Translations under genes and position numbers: made by a program | Shown: one piece after another, positions 1 through 14,061 of the stretch | Layout: every line of letters starts with the position of its first letter | How positions within the stretch are numbered: the stretch's first letter is position 1 | Source of the DNA: Daucus carota subsp. sativus | Taxonomy: Eukaryota > Streptophyta > Magnoliopsida > Apiales > Apiaceae | Assembly (NCBI RefSeq): GCF_001625215.2 | Contig: NC_030385.2 | Location: 1,295,135 to 1,359,134, forward strand | Length of the DNA stretch: 64,000 nt | Direction: 5' to 3' | Notes under the pieces: generated by a model | What the model was told of the DNA's origin: nothing | Seen by the model: only the letters and a program-made list of their open reading frames with translations | Database searches by the model: none

Positions 1-124
1 CAGTGTACATGTACATTATAGGGAAAGCAAAACATAATTAAAGGTATAAGAGATGGAGACTATTGTAACACTATATCACCAACATGACATTTAGCTGGAA
101 CAGGCTACCTGAATTTGCTTTACT

Positions 125-3100
125 TTATCCGGCAGTACCTATTACCTGGATCTGCAGATCACCATGTGAACAAACATTGACAATCACATCGACAAACCAA
201 CACATAGATACGTAACCCAAAAAGAGATCGCTAAAGAAGAAAAAGATAACACACAGATTTGGTCAAAGAAACACATTTAAGAACTGGTATGCAATAGATT
301 ACCTTATTTACAAGCAAGTTTACTTGTTCTCTGTACATCTCCTTCAAGTCCACGATATCCGCACGAAGTTCCTCAAGCTACAAAAAAAAATGCCAGGATG
401 ATACAATCAAAACATTTAAGCATTAAGAATGCATTAAGATGAGTCAAATCAACTGAAGGCATATATTCAGATCAAGGGTCGCGCTCTATCGAGAACACGT
501 TTTAGTGTGAGAACACTGAGAACAGTATTGTTCTGCTGCAGAACAATACAACATTAAAAAAATAGAATAACTGCAAAACAGTTGTTCAGCACTTTCTGAA
601 AAGTGCAGAACAAATGTTCTCATTGTTCTCACAACCTAACTGTTCTCACTTGAATGACCGCCTTCAGCTCAAATATGTTTGGGAAAAATTGTTTAAACCT
701 TGATCCTGATATTAAGTTTGAAGTTTGAACAAACCTCCAAAATTATAGGTTGTTGCTTGTTGAAATATATGATTCTGTAATATTGGAGATCTTTTGTAGT
801 CGGTCATAATGCTATTGAATTTCTGTGTTTGTGGCGACATTTTCGTGTATAGCGAACAAAGTTTATAAATACTTTAGAGAATTTCTGTTTCACCCAACTT
901 CTACATCTGTAGATTTATGTATTTAATATTAATAGATGTAATGCCCACAATGACCATGGGTTCCCCTTTCCAGAATTAGAAAAATTAATTAGTCAGTATA
1001 CTTCGTTTAATTTGTAATGTCCTTCCTATTTTTATGGAAAAGGGAGGGAAAACTAGAGTAAATCAAAACTCAATTTGTAAGATAGCTCACCTCTTCATCG
1101 CGCTCACCCATTAATTCCAGGGCTGCAGAGTGCCTCCGCCTTAATGCTTCAAGCTCAGCGCGTACACCTGGCAGTTGGGAAGCTTCTCCCTTTAGCTTCT
1201 CACACTGCAAGCACGAATATTACTCAGATCACAGATGGAATATATATGACACGACTAAAACTAGTGCTTCCAAGTTCACCTGCTCTGTCATTTTAACCAA
1301 CTCCTCAGCAAGAGAGTCTCGAATGGATTCCATGGATGCCTGAAGTAATATCACAATATAGTTTAACAAGATTTATAAGAACAATTTTGTACACTAGCAC
1401 AGATTTAATTTTAGCCAAGTACAGAAAATGAAACAACTGAGACCATCTAGACCCTTTATTAATAAGCGAAACCCCCAACCCCCCTTTCACTGGAACATCA
1501 GAAGTACCAAATACCAAAGTACCAAAATTTAATATTATCATATAACTTTTTTTATTTAATAAAAATTATTATTATACTAATATGATATTATACTACTATG
1601 AAAAGACTTCTATGTTGATCGGTATTTAGTAATATAACGACTATATCACCTACAGAATTATATCGCCAACAATTATTTTAATTTTTAAAACTCAAACAAT
1701 TAAATTTATGAAACAACTCTACAAAATTCGTATCATGTTTTAGAATTCAAATAAATAAGGAGTACATATAGAATATAGATATTATTAGCCAAATCCATAT
1801 TAATGCAACATTTAATTTAAGCCCTGTCCTTCACAAGATTGCAATAAAGATGAAGAAGAAAGGTGGTGGTAACACTGCCATGACAAATGCAAAATCTCCC
1901 GATAACAATGTCACCACCATAACAGTTGTCCATGTTGCAGAAACAAAAAATATTGTCAAAAAAAATTTGGTAACAAATTAGTTTTAAATTAAACTCATTC
2001 AATTTAAAAGATCTGCTAGACTTCTACATTAATTTGTCAAACTATTGAGACAACTACCACTATTAGACCTACAAGAACTCCAACTAGCATTACACATAAA
2101 ATTTACTAATTAGACTTCTAAAACAATTATAAATTGAAAATTTGAAATTTTACTAAAAAATTAAAGACCCTACAAGCCAATTGCAAAAAATTTTTTCATC
2201 TCTTTAGAAATCATAAACAACATAATGATTTTACTGAAATAAATCGATATCATAACAATTATTTGAGGATATTTTTTTTAGAAAAAAATCAAAATTTAAA
2301 ATAGAATCAAATGTCATACATAAAAAGTTTTACATCTAAACAACAATAGTGTATATAAATATATTAAAAAGATATTATGTAATCAAATAAATAAACACTG
2401 TAATTATGATAAGTAATAAATTTAAAAAATTATTTGAACCTGTGATTGGCACGGGTCATAAACTAGGGCCTAGTATAGATAATTAGAAATTGAGGATCCA
2501 TTTTTCAAAACATGTGGCCTTTTGTACAATATTTATTTTCGTTGTGAGCATCTCAATATTAGTAATAATCCTTCGAGCCTTGGATTAATAGGAAGAAAGA
2601 AAAAGAATTTTTCGAAAGAAAAAAAGAAGAATAGTTAAAGATGCCCTACAGTGTGCGAAGCAGAAAGATAACGTTCATATTAATCAGAAAAAACACAATC
2701 CAAATGTTTTACCAATCGAGACATATAAGATGCTAGTTCCCCCTCTTTCTGACGGAGGGCAGCTTCAAAAGCGTTTGTGGTCATGCTTTTAACATAATAT
2801 GGATTCATAGGCTCTCCAAGAGTTCTCCTCTCTGATAAGTTGTCAGATGAATCTAAAGATGCCTGCAGAAAGTAACTCTCCTCCATGCTGCTCACACTGC
2901 TAGCACTCGAGAGTCTGCGAGTTAAATTACCTGCAAGGTGACTTTCTTAAGAAACACATAAAATTTAAGCAAGATCTACATGTAGAATCTTGAGGATCTC
3001 CCACCATTTTCAAAAGTGGACCTCTGCTTCTTAGGACTATGATCAGATGCAGCAGATGATAGGCGAGCCATCCTCTCCACCTCTGAACGGGCAGCTTTCT

Positions 3101-6100
3101 CCTGTTCTATCTCCTGTTCATCATATTGGTAGAATTTTGCAAAAGTGTGAAACACAATGATAAATAAGTACACATACAGAAGACAAAATATGATGTTAGG
3201 CAGTCAATTATTCATCATGAAACCAATTTGGAGAAAGGATTATACTGTCTTATTTTGACATAAACCCTGAAGTTTCAAATGTAAAATGCATTAGCACGTA
3301 ACAAAACTACATAAAAGTTACAACTTTAGTTGGGCACTGAAGCACTGAAAAGAAACATTCATCTACACGTTGACCATAGATAGCCTTTCAAAACTACCTC
3401 TCAACCACCACCATCAGAAAGATCAAGGAGTGGGGATGCTAAATTTCTCAGCTGAGATATCATACAATCAACTCCAAGGGTGAGCCACCATATGATGATA
3501 CAAGTATAAGTAATGCAGCTCGACCAACAAGATAAAGGCAGTCACTACGAAACAAATACGACATTTCCTGATCCTGAAGGAATTAATTTTCACTACTAAA
3601 CAAATATGACAGTTCCTGATCCTGAAGGACTTAATTTGTACTCTGATAGAATGCAAAGCATTCGGAATTTATCAAAATGACCAAGTGATCACAGATTTAC
3701 CTGCTGTAACAATTCACGCTGTGTCAATGATTCATGTAACTCTTGCTTGTGTTTCTTCTTCAGCTCCTTAATTTCTTCCTCAAGTTGGTTCACATGCCCT
3801 TCATGCGTGTCTGCTTCCTCCTTCAAGGCAAGGTATTCTTGTCTATGTTCAGCTGCTCTCTGCCTTTCCTTTTCGAGGGACTTCGAAAGTTGTGTCTGCT
3901 CGGTCCTCAGGCAAGAGATCTGCCACAGTTCACTGGCATATAAGGTAACAGTTGCGATAGAGCTGTCCTAGAATTAGCATATATCAAGAATAAAAAACAA
4001 CCTGAGCCTCAAGAACATTTATTCGAGATAAGGTCTGAGACAAGCGCTCATTTACAGACCGCTCCCTTTCCTCCGCCTCAGCAGCTCTACCTTCCGCTTC
4101 CTGCAGAACTATATTTTAGAAAGTCTCGCACATTAAGAACATGTATTTAAAAGAATAAAATCTCGACATACCTGAAGGCGAGAGTTGAGGGATCTCTCGA
4201 CAGCTGCCCAAGCTTCTGCCCTTCTGCTGGTAGTTTCCTGTTCAGTTTAAACTGAACAAGTTCAGTGCAAGGAAAATTATTCAAAGAAGATGTAATTCTG
4301 TAAAAAACAAATGCGAGTTAGAACCTGCATAGCTTCGATCTGCCTTAACAATGGCCTGGTTGAATCAGGAACTTGAGTAACTAACTCTTCACAGCGACGC
4401 TCACTAGCCTGGTAACAAACGATAATCCCTCATGAACGTTAATGATGACCATGCTGACTCATATAGTAGAGCTCAATTACACAATACTTAACCTGGTATC
4501 GTTTTTGAAGATCCTCAATTTCCTTGCGTAACATTTCTTCCCTGAATACTTCCTGCAACGATAAATAACAATATGTTATACTTCTCCACATTCTGCACGA
4601 AGTTTACCTGAAATCTCAATGTTTCTGACGAAACCTGTTGTTCCTTCCTGCTCAGAGTTTGTCTCAACTCTTCAAGTGCCTGAACAAGCATAGTTTCACG
4701 TTCCTCAGCCTCCCTCAGACGGCTCTCTACTTCAGTTCTGGCTTCATTATTGGCTCGTGCCTCTGCTAATGCTTCAGCTTCCTTAGCTGCAGTCAACGCA
4801 TTTGTATAATATTCTTTTTGACTTCCAAGTTCAACTTGGTGTTTCTCAATTGTTTCCTGTAGCAACTTCTCAGTTGCTGCCTTGTCCCTCTTAATACTTT
4901 CAACTTTATTCTCTTCAACCTAGAAATATAATCAGTATGTGAGCATTGACTAACCAAAAAACTAAGTTTAATAAGGTACATCAAGACTGTTTAAATGAAT
5001 TATAGAACTTGCACTGCAATCATCCTCGACTAATCAATAATTCAATATTAAGTGCCTACGGTTTAGGGACATATAGATTTCCATAGCTCCAGGCTGTCCA
5101 ATATTTCCCATCACAAAGAATGCATGAGCCTAAATAGTTTCCTGGGCTACTAGAATGACGTTATTACTCGGGTGTACAGAAGTATCACAGCGGTCTCCAT
5201 TTTTGCAGAGAAAGTTTAATTAAATTGCATACGTTGAATATTTGTCGGGATTTTTTCTATTGATCGCAGTTTTTTTTTTTTGGCTTAAAAAAGGTTTATG
5301 CTGGATCAGTATTTTTTTCCAGATGTTTCCTAGTCCATATGCATATTTGTTCTCAGTCCATGAGTTTGACAGCTAATAAAAGCTTTCTGGCCAATTTCTC
5401 TATCCAATTTGTAGTGCATTGCGAAAAAACCTTTTATGCAAAGAAATAATGAAATTTTACTATGACCTGTTTGCTACTTGAAATCAGGATTACCTCATTG
5501 CCTACATACAAAACATTGGAGTTTGTAGAAAGTTTGAAGAAATATTTACGACCATAAGTGTGTTTGCACCTAGCTTTCTTGTCTTTCTTTTTCTTGTACT
5601 CACAAGAAAATGCAAGGGATGCGTTCATAACATTAGTTCATTACCACAGAAAAAAGTTCCTATCATAAGAACAATCCAAACTTCATAACAATTGTGATTC
5701 CTATACATACTACCTACTAGGTAAACTCATCGTCGGGGACAAACAAAACGTCGGACTTGGGTAGAAAGTTGAAAACTATATACATGAAGGTCTGCAATTC
5801 CTTTGATCCCACAAGTGTGTCTAATTTACCCTCTTTTTTGCACTGAGAGAAAATAAAACTATAAAAAATACAAGTCATATGTTTAAAATATTACATGAAA
5901 GAAAGAAGTTATAATGGTTCAAACTATCCAAACTGCATAAGAATGTTATTCCTACACCTACCAACTACTATATAATTTATCTGTCAGATAGAACCATTAA
6001 GTATATGGCAATGCCAATTGATCTACAGATGATATACATCTATCTTCTGCATGGTGAACAAATGAATACAAGTTATAATTACCTGTAGCTTGGTATTTAA

Positions 6101-9100
6101 TCCTTTCTTTTCCTCCTCAAGCTCTCTGATCTAGCTTTCCCCAAAAAACGAATAATGCAAAAGTTAACATGGTGATACAACAATAGTGCATATACTCCTA
6201 AATGACAAAACTGAGCACGAAGATATTTCTTACCTGTGCCCTTAATTTCCTAATCAAGGATTCTTGAGTAGCTTGCTTTTTTGAAAGCTCTTCACCTGGA
6301 ACAAGTGAAAAGTTTAACGAATACAATCAGTTGCAGAGATTAGCTATTACTTCATAAAGAATACTACACTGCTAGCCATAATTGTTGCCTAAAGTAAGCT
6401 ACAAAAAGGAAAATCAATATAAGGCCACTGTAATTATTTAAACTGTAAGCATACTGGCCAAGCATACTTCATTCATGTAAGTGTTCTGCATCCACAACCC
6501 TTGCCTACAGAGATCTTAAACTCCAGATAATGAGTTGTCATGGAGTCAAATGCATCAATGACAATCCATCTTATACAGCAAGTTATAGTGCAAAAGACTG
6601 AAGCTCACTTCAGCTACCAGGAGACCAATTTTTGATGATACCGGATATTTGTAATTATAATATGTTGATATTAATGAGGAACCAAGTTAAAAGGTAAAAT
6701 TACCCCAAAGAGAGCATGGGAAACCTCCCTTGCATATTAAAGTAAGCAATATAAGCCATGTGTTCCACTAAGCAACATGTGATTACATCCTCTTCTTAGA
6801 TTTCAAACTTATCAATGTTTAGTTTAGTAACTTGAATCTAATCATTACATGAATATACAATAGTAGATTCTCTCAGTTGGTCAAAAAGCTGCAAAACTAT
6901 TATTGATTTCTTTGGTAGCAACGTCACATTGGCATGGCAAGCCTTAATACAAAATTCAATTAATATCACAAACATAAATCACATGGGACCTTCAAACAGA
7001 AATTACATACCTTCAGCCATGACCTGAGTAATTATTTCATCCTTTTCCTTTAGCAGAGCCGCAGCATCGCTTTTTTTGTTCTGCTCTCTACGTAGAGTAT
7101 CCCTTTCCTTGGTCAGAGCATAGACCTGAAATTATACTTCAATATGTAAAAAATACAAACAAACTGCATCACATTAGTAACAAATATGCATCCTGGAAAT
7201 ACCTAAAAACTCGAAAGGCACACGCAGAAATTACTTATATAAGAAAAAACAAGGAAATGGTCACCAGGCCTCCTACCAAAAGCAGAGCTGATAAGCCCAA
7301 TTGATAGAGTCGAGTCATATTTTTTTTTTGGAGGCCGGAGTCAAGTCATATAAAAGCAAACATTAGTAATAAATTTGGTTGAGGGGAGGCTAGTAAGCTG
7401 AAGCTTGGCGTGACAGAACAAATTATAAATGAAGACTTCATCAAGTATGACTATAATAAATCATCCAAACTACAGCATTGTCCACGCTCTAAAACATACA
7501 TCACAGTAGATAAATGAAGGAAAAGGAATGTGCAACCATAATGGAAGAGCATGAACAGTAATTCAATCCGTAATTAATATCAACAGTGTTGCATTAAACA
7601 TATACAGCATAGATAAAAATTAAATGAGATCCACTAATCCACATACCTTTCTTTCTAGAGCTGACACCCTCTGATGGTATTCTTCTCGGAGGGATTCAAC
7701 TTCGGCTTCATTGGACTTTCTCTGTTTGTTAATTAATAGTGGTTAGCAGAAAGCATTCTCATCATAGGGAAGAGAAACAACATATATGTTTGTGGAATGC
7801 ACCCATTGGGAGAAAAGAGGCCTTGTTACAATTAGTTTAAAAGGGACAAGGAAGCAAAAATATACAGGTCTTTTTTAATTGTTATTAAATGTGGACATAA
7901 GTACATGTAATTTTATCCGGGTTTGGTTCACATTTAAATATAATAACATGCTCCACCAAATTTGAAAGTCACCAATCCATGACTCTAGAATACTTTAACA
8001 AGACAGATAGACCAAACTTACCCTTGCATCCTCGAGTGCAGCCTTCAGCTGTTCATTTTCATTCATCATCTTTGCAATTTCATCAGCCTTTGCCTATTAA
8101 AACAAAAGTGAATAAGAGTGGCATTATAGCAATAAAGTTGCCCATGTCCAGTACTCTGATAAATAATCAAAAGTGATGTTATTGTGTGAATGACGTAGTA
8201 CTAAGTTCTCATAAGACAAAACAGTTTAAACTCGAAGTTCATACTTTCATTAGATATATAGAGGGTTGGGAGCTCTAAAGATAACAATTTAACTACAGTC
8301 AGGATCTATAAGACTCAATATCTGTTTTCTCCAGTTGCATCGGGTAACTCATTGCCATAGGACCTAATTATACAAATAACTTCTTACTTGCACTTCTCCA
8401 ATTATCAAAACGTCAAACTATATTTTGCCCATACTCCACAAACTATATATAATCATAATAAGGTGACTAGAGCAATTACAATTATTTACGTACATGTTAT
8501 GTTATACAATACTACAGATTGAATTCTCAAAGCTGAGAGATCTATGAGTCATGCCTTTCAATTGAAACTTATGTGGTTCGTTTAACTTCAGAAAGAATCA
8601 AGAATCTTACATACCTGTGCTTGTCTAGCAGCACCCTGTAGTGCAGTTTCCATCATTTTCATATCCTTTTTAATCTTCTCAAGCTCAGCCCTAGAAGCTT
8701 GAGCATCCAATGAGTCACTTCCAAAATTTTGACCTTTGTTAATTTCATGATCACTTCCATGTTGACTGACTTCAAATGTTCTAGCACTTGAATCTTGTTC
8801 GTGCGATACCATTTCAGGAACCATATCTGAGGCGTCTTCTGAGAGCTGGCCATGTGGCAGGGGACTGTTAGAAATGTTCTCAGCACTTTTAGACTCGTCT
8901 GAAGTCGTAGAATCAGATACTTGAGGCTCCGGACCACTTACAGTTTGGGTATCAATTGCTTTCTCCTCAAATTTATTAACAGAATAAACATTCTCTACAT
9001 CTTGTGTCTTGTGTTCCTCCGCGATCTCTGCTTGATGAATAATACTAGTATTATTCGTTTCATCTGGGCCACTGATAGCACTCTCTGCTCCATCAACGTT

Positions 9101-10522
9101 AACACTAGGCTTGCCTTCTCTTGACTCTGAATTTTCAGAAGTAACTGTTTCTGAGCTCTCCTTCTGAAGACGGTTTAGGGCATCTGATTCCTTGAGATGC
9201 TCAACGTTGGCCTCTGACATGCCGACAGACATTGATTGTGAATCAACATCAGCTTCAGAAACAATTTCTGTTCCCTCAATAGAGGCAACATCAGTTGCTT
9301 CTCCCTGATCTGGTTGAATAGCGGATTCAATTCTTTCTTCATCTACTTCTTCATTGGTAGATATTTGTTCGCTTGCAAGAACAGCTGAGCTCTCAGGCTC
9401 AATCTCTTCTTTTTCATCAGAAGGAGCTTCAGGCCTTAGGGAGTCAGCATGCTGTGATGGTTCATTCTTACTTTCCTCGCTTTTACTACCAGCAACGTCC
9501 ACGTCAGTATCAGAGGAATCATTCACATCAACCGATGACGGCAAAGACCCAGAAGCTGAGACTCGTTGAGGTTCACACAATATTAGTCAACACTGATCAT
9601 TTTCAAGCTTCAAGCTTATCAAAAAATCAAATATTAAAAAACAATGGACATAAACCCATTTCACAAAATTTGAAAAGGGAAGCACACAATTACCTCAATA
9701 TATCTTTACTCTCTCCGAATAGTTGTCTATAAATTGGTCTGCCTAATCAGGGATCGGTATTTATCATGCTTGTCAATACAAGATTAAATTACCTCACTTA
9801 GCATCTTACTTGATCAAGGAATATAACGTTTTACATTATCACATCCAGCACATGATACAACATTGCATATTCTCAAATTCAAAGTACATTAACCAAGTAC
9901 ATACTGTACACAGAAACAAAACACTTATCAATTTATCCATATTAAATTGCGATCTCTAGTGAAACATCTTCAAATTCACCAATGTGAAGCCAAACAAGGA
10001 TATTTGAAACCGCAATAGAATTTAAACTCCAAGAGATTTACAAAAATTATTTAATTCTTCTTATCAATCGAACATGATGGTATTTTATACAAAACACTTC
10101 ACATATGCATCAACACAGCTCAGCTAAGCCACCAACACAGCGCAGCTTATACACACACGACAAATCAAATATCGCAATTAGATCCACATTCCACCGCATC
10201 ATTTCCTAAACTGCAAGAGCTTTATAAAACGTACGTATCATCGTAAATAGCTTACTTAAGACTAAATAACAAAGGTTTCACACTAACATAGCTCAGCTTA
10301 TCCACATAACTCGAATCAAACACCGCATTTACATTAACATTAACATTTTAACCACATAAACCAACACTAGTGTACAAAATTACCTTCGCCGCCCCTCTCC
10401 TCGAAACCAAGAGCATTATCGAAATTCTTCTCGATATTCTTAACGCTCTCGCTCAGCTTACTAACCGCATCCGAAAAATCAGGAAAATTCCCCAAAGAAA
10501 CCTTCGCACTAAACCAGGACAT
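125..10522 (-). CDS. GC5: Golgin candidate 5 (TMF-like coiled-coil Golgi tether), 19 exons
   Basis: Encodes a long coiled-coil golgin of the TMF/GC5 family, which tethers vesicles at the Golgi and trans-Golgi. Exons read on the minus strand, all with GT/AG borders: 10384-10522, 8615-9555, 8022-8093, 7647-7721, 7011-7125, 6234-6295, 6083-6130, 4635-4919, 4493-4552, 4325-4408, 4172-4237, 4002-4100, 3701-3919, 3005-3113, 2713-2930, 1280-1339, 1091-1204, 303-377, 125-151. They sum to 2868 nt in one frame (955 aa); Arabidopsis GC5 is about 956 aa from memory. The N-terminus MSWFSAKVSLGNFPDFSD and the NIEKNFDNALGF stretch are diagnostic. Residues about 47-345 are acidic, Ser/Glu-rich and disordered; from about 345 onward the protein is heptad-rich coiled coil. 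MEESYFLQASLDSSD marks the conserved C-terminal TMF region. The last exon has only 9 codons (IQVIGTAG and stop). It faces away from GL2. Exon borders were judged by eye; the smallest exons are the least certain. Confidence 0.93.
476..662. mobile_element. Small Mutator-like MITE in the penultimate GC5 intron
   Basis: This 187-bp element has imperfect inverted ends. The left end starts GGGTCGCGCTCTATCGAGAA. The reverse complement of the right end starts GGCGGTCATTCAAGTGAGAA. GTGAGAAC/GTTCTCAC motifs recur along both arms. It is flanked by TTCAGATCAA (466-475) and TTCAGCTCAA (663-672), a 10-bp target-site duplication with one mismatch. That length fits the Mutator superfamily (9-11 bp). It carries no coding capacity. 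Confidence 0.7.
1340..2712. other. Large AT-rich GC5 intron with a possible Helitron 3' end
   Basis: This 1.37-kb intron is very AT-rich and shows no coding. At 2438-2466 a near-perfect hairpin (ACCTGTG/CACGGGT, 5-nt loop, one mismatch) is followed 6 nt later by CTAG. This resembles a plant Helitron 3' terminus. The next base is G rather than the usual T and no 5' TC end was identified, so the call is tentative. Confidence 0.35.
3546..3640. repeat. Imperfect tandem duplication in a GC5 intron
   Basis: A unit of about 57 bp containing CTGATCCTGAAGGA and ending near TTAATTT occurs twice in a row with several substitutions. It lies inside the intron between the exons at 3701-3919 and 3005-3113. 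No function is suggested. Confidence 0.6.
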
Positions 10523-11314
10523 ACTACAATCTCAATCCCCTGATTAACCAAATCACAACATTAACAACCTAAATCACAAATTAAACCACAATTAGCTCAG
10601 ATCACAATTACAACACAAATCACAAATCAACACAAGCATATTACAAAGCAGCAATTCAAATGAATTAACACATCAATTGATTGAATAGATGCGTATGTAC
10701 ATACCTTGTCGGCGATCAGATCGGGGAATTTGAGATTAATGATTTATCTATGTGTATATAATATGAATTTTTAATGGAATTGTGACACAGATCGATCTGT
10801 TTAGGTTCCACAAGCTCTAAGCTTACCTGTAAATTCTAACTGTGTTGAAGACAAGTGAAAATCGTCGATTTTTATTTTTTATATTAGGCAAGCTTATAAG
10901 TAACTTGCTACAATTATTGATTGTTTGGCGTGGTGGGCATTTAAAATATTTTAAAATAAGAGATTAATCATTAAAAATTTATTTAACATTTAAAATAATT
11001 TAAAATATTATATATTTTTATATATATATAAAAACCCAAACATGCATATTTTTATTTAAAATAATATACAAATTTAAAAAGTGTAACAAGTGTCATCTAT
11101 AGCCTCTATAGTATGTATGTGTAAGATGTTATTCTAATATAAATTATTAAAATAAAACAAAATCTAAATTAATACAATTAAGAAGAATAAAAAGAATTGT
11201 GAATGTTTACGTTGAGCCCAGTACGAATGTACGATTGGGATAAGATCTAACGAATTCGTGATGTACCAATTTTAAACTCCTGGATTTTCTGAAACATGTC
11301 TAATGTAAGTTTTG

Positions 11315-11395
11315 ACGAGACTCTAGACGTCGTGATCAATCGAGTGGAGACGATTGACGAGACTCTAAACGTCGTGATTAATCGAGTGGAGACGG
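11315..11395. repeat. 39-bp tandem duplication
   Basis: The block TGACGAGACTCTAGACGTCG followed by TGATCAATCGAGTGGAGACG is repeated immediately with two or three substitutions. Further diverged pieces with a TCTTTTCTTGATTTGTATTTT-like core recur near 11500, 11650 and 11715. It is noncoding. Confidence 0.7.
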
Positions 11396-14033
11396 GAAGG
11401 ACCATAGATGATGAATCGATTGGGACGGGATAGATAATAGATGGGTGATATCATATAGCGATAGTATTGTGTCATTTAAGGTTGGATGATTGTCACATAT
11501 GTGTGTCTTTTCTTGATTTGTATTTTAAATTTTATGTTAGTGATTTGTAATTTTGTGATGAATTGAGTGAAAGAGACGGGATGGATGTAGGTGTGTATAT
11601 CATACAGGGTTAGTGATGTCATGGATGATAGTCATATATGGGTGTCTTTTCTTGATTTGTATTTTAATTTTTTTTATATTAGCGATTTGTATTTGGACGA
11701 TTGCATGGAAGGGTGTTTTTTCTTAATTATAATTATAATTTTTATGTTAGTTATTTGTATATGAGCAATTGCAAATACATATACACATGTATATATATTT
11801 GTGTGTGTGTATGTATATTCCTAAGAGAAGACATCCATTAAAAAAACACTATTGAATTAAATATAAAATTTCATAATAAATATGAATTAAAAATATATGT
11901 ATTGATTAAATACAAACTATTCTTTTATATAAAATTTAGGACTATTCAACATCATTGATTCTTATCTGTTGTCGAAACCAGTTGTATATAATTCCTAAAT
12001 ATAAGTTTATGACAATTTAGATAAAGGAATTTTGTTTGTAAGGGAACATAAAAAAGTGATGACGACTGTAACAATTAACTTAAGCATTTTGTTTGTAATT
12101 GTGAAGGTTTTGTTGATTAAAGTGTTAGGAGATTGAATGACAATGATAGTAGGTAGATTTGATTATGAGATATAAGTCAGAGAACGAGTATTATGTGTTC
12201 TCTTTTTATGATGTACATAACCCTCCTCAAGCTAGTGCAATAGGTTGACACTTTTTAAGTGCTAGTAGGCAAATGACTCTTAATTTAAGAAGTGTTGTTT
12301 TAATGTTGCAAAAACAAATATAAATTATAGCAAAACGTATAACTTTGTAAAGAGAATGATAGATGATATTCCAATATGGATGTTATGTCATTGATTTTAA
12401 AAATTTTAATCATGATTTTGGAAAGCTATATTAGTGAAAGAGATGAGTCGGTGATAATTAAGAAGTTCAAAGTAAATTCAAAATCTTCAGAAAATTTTTA
12501 TTATATATATGAGATCGATTAGGTTGGACACGTAATCAAAATATTTTGGACTAATGCAATTAGTCGGAGAAATTTTGAACTATATGGTGATTTAGTGCCA
12601 TGATATTAGAGTTAAAAAAATTCAGTTTGCCACTCATTATTAATATTTTTAATTTAATTTTTAAAATAATGAAGATAAAAAATAATGATGGAGATTTTGT
12701 TTCAAGGGAGAGTCTTTCAATATTATTTTTTTTCTCTTTCTAAATAAAAATAACTTACAGATGAAAGAACACAACAAAAACATATCACTACAAATTATAC
12801 ATATATTTACTTTATCACAATACAGAAAAATAACATAGTAGAGACAAAATATATTAACAACTTTAAAGTATAACGAAAATAACCTCACCAACCCGAACAC
12901 GTATATGTTAAATTCCAATTCCGCTCGCTTCATTTTCAACCCTGCACAAGCCCAAAATCAACCATTTAATAAAACTGACGGATTGGCCAATCCACACAGG
13001 CCCACAAAAATGTCTTGATCTCTTATGACTGAAAAGGTCCAAGTCCACACTATATATTGGTGATGCACTGTGCACCTGCGTTTGACTTGCTTTATTATAA
13101 ATCCTTTTTTTTTTCCCGGGAAAAAGTAAGCAATGGGATAATTTCTCTATAAGAATAAGTATTGAATTCAAAAAAATAATATTAAATAGTTATGTTTAGA
13201 AAAATATATAAATTTATGTTTTTTAATAAATAAATTCTTATTATATACTTACTTATATATAATAAGCGTAAGAGAGATAATTTGGTCGCATGGTCCTATG
13301 GTCTAAAAGCTTATCATCCGTTGGATCGTATATTTGAACAAATAAGCACCGTTAGATTAGAACAAAATTAAATTCTGTTCTATAAGGAAACTGACATCTA
13401 CTTGCATGTTTATAATTCCTTTTCTGAATCCAAAATAAATTCTGTCTTTCATGTGTTTATTAACTTCTGTTTTATAAGACAACTGATATCTATTTGCATG
13501 TTTATAATTCCTTTTCTGAATCCAAAACAAATTCTGTATTTCACGTGCTTATGATTTTTTTTTAATCGAAAATAAATATTTTCTACCAATTTTATTTGTA
13601 GAATCATATAAATCGCGCCGTCACAAAATTATTTTTATCTAATATATTTTAAAATTAATAAGCCCGATTTATGTGAGGGATGAATACAAAAACTTTTTCA
13701 TAATCCAAAACAAATTCTACCATCTCATTGCATGTTTATGATTCATCTTCTTAATTCAAAACAAATTGTGTTTATCAATTTTAATCTCGAACCATAAAAA
13801 TTTTTAGAAAAATATTTTAATCACATTATAATAATTCTAATATAAAATACATTTATAAATATAATCTAATAGGAGTTGGCGTCACATATTCTACTTAAAA
13901 TAGTTTAAAGTTTGATAAAAAGAATTTAATACTTTGGCATGATACATACAATTTTAATTTATTATTTATAAATTAAATTTTTTCACATCATTTAAAATAT
14001 GTTTAAAATGTTTATAAATAATTAAAAAAAGCT

Positions 14034-14061
14034 CCCGTGCCTTGCACGGGCTATAAGCTAG
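14034..14061 (+). mobile_element. Helitron-like 3' terminus
   Basis: A perfect 7-bp stem (CCCGTGC, 3-nt loop CTT, GCACGGG) is followed by CTATAAG and then CTAG, with T as the next base. A short hairpin 10-12 nt before a CTRR end, with insertion before T, is the standard Helitron 3' signature. The 5' TC boundary and any RepHel coding sequence were not found, so the element is probably a non-autonomous copy whose length is unknown. Confidence 0.55.

Noticed and set aside
9354..9732. Plus-strand open frames opposite GC5 exon 2
   Set aside because: Antisense shadows of the low-complexity acidic region of GC5.
12661..13171. Two minus-strand frames of about 90 codons
   Set aside because: Low-complexity AT-rich frames without family similarity or plausible gene structure.
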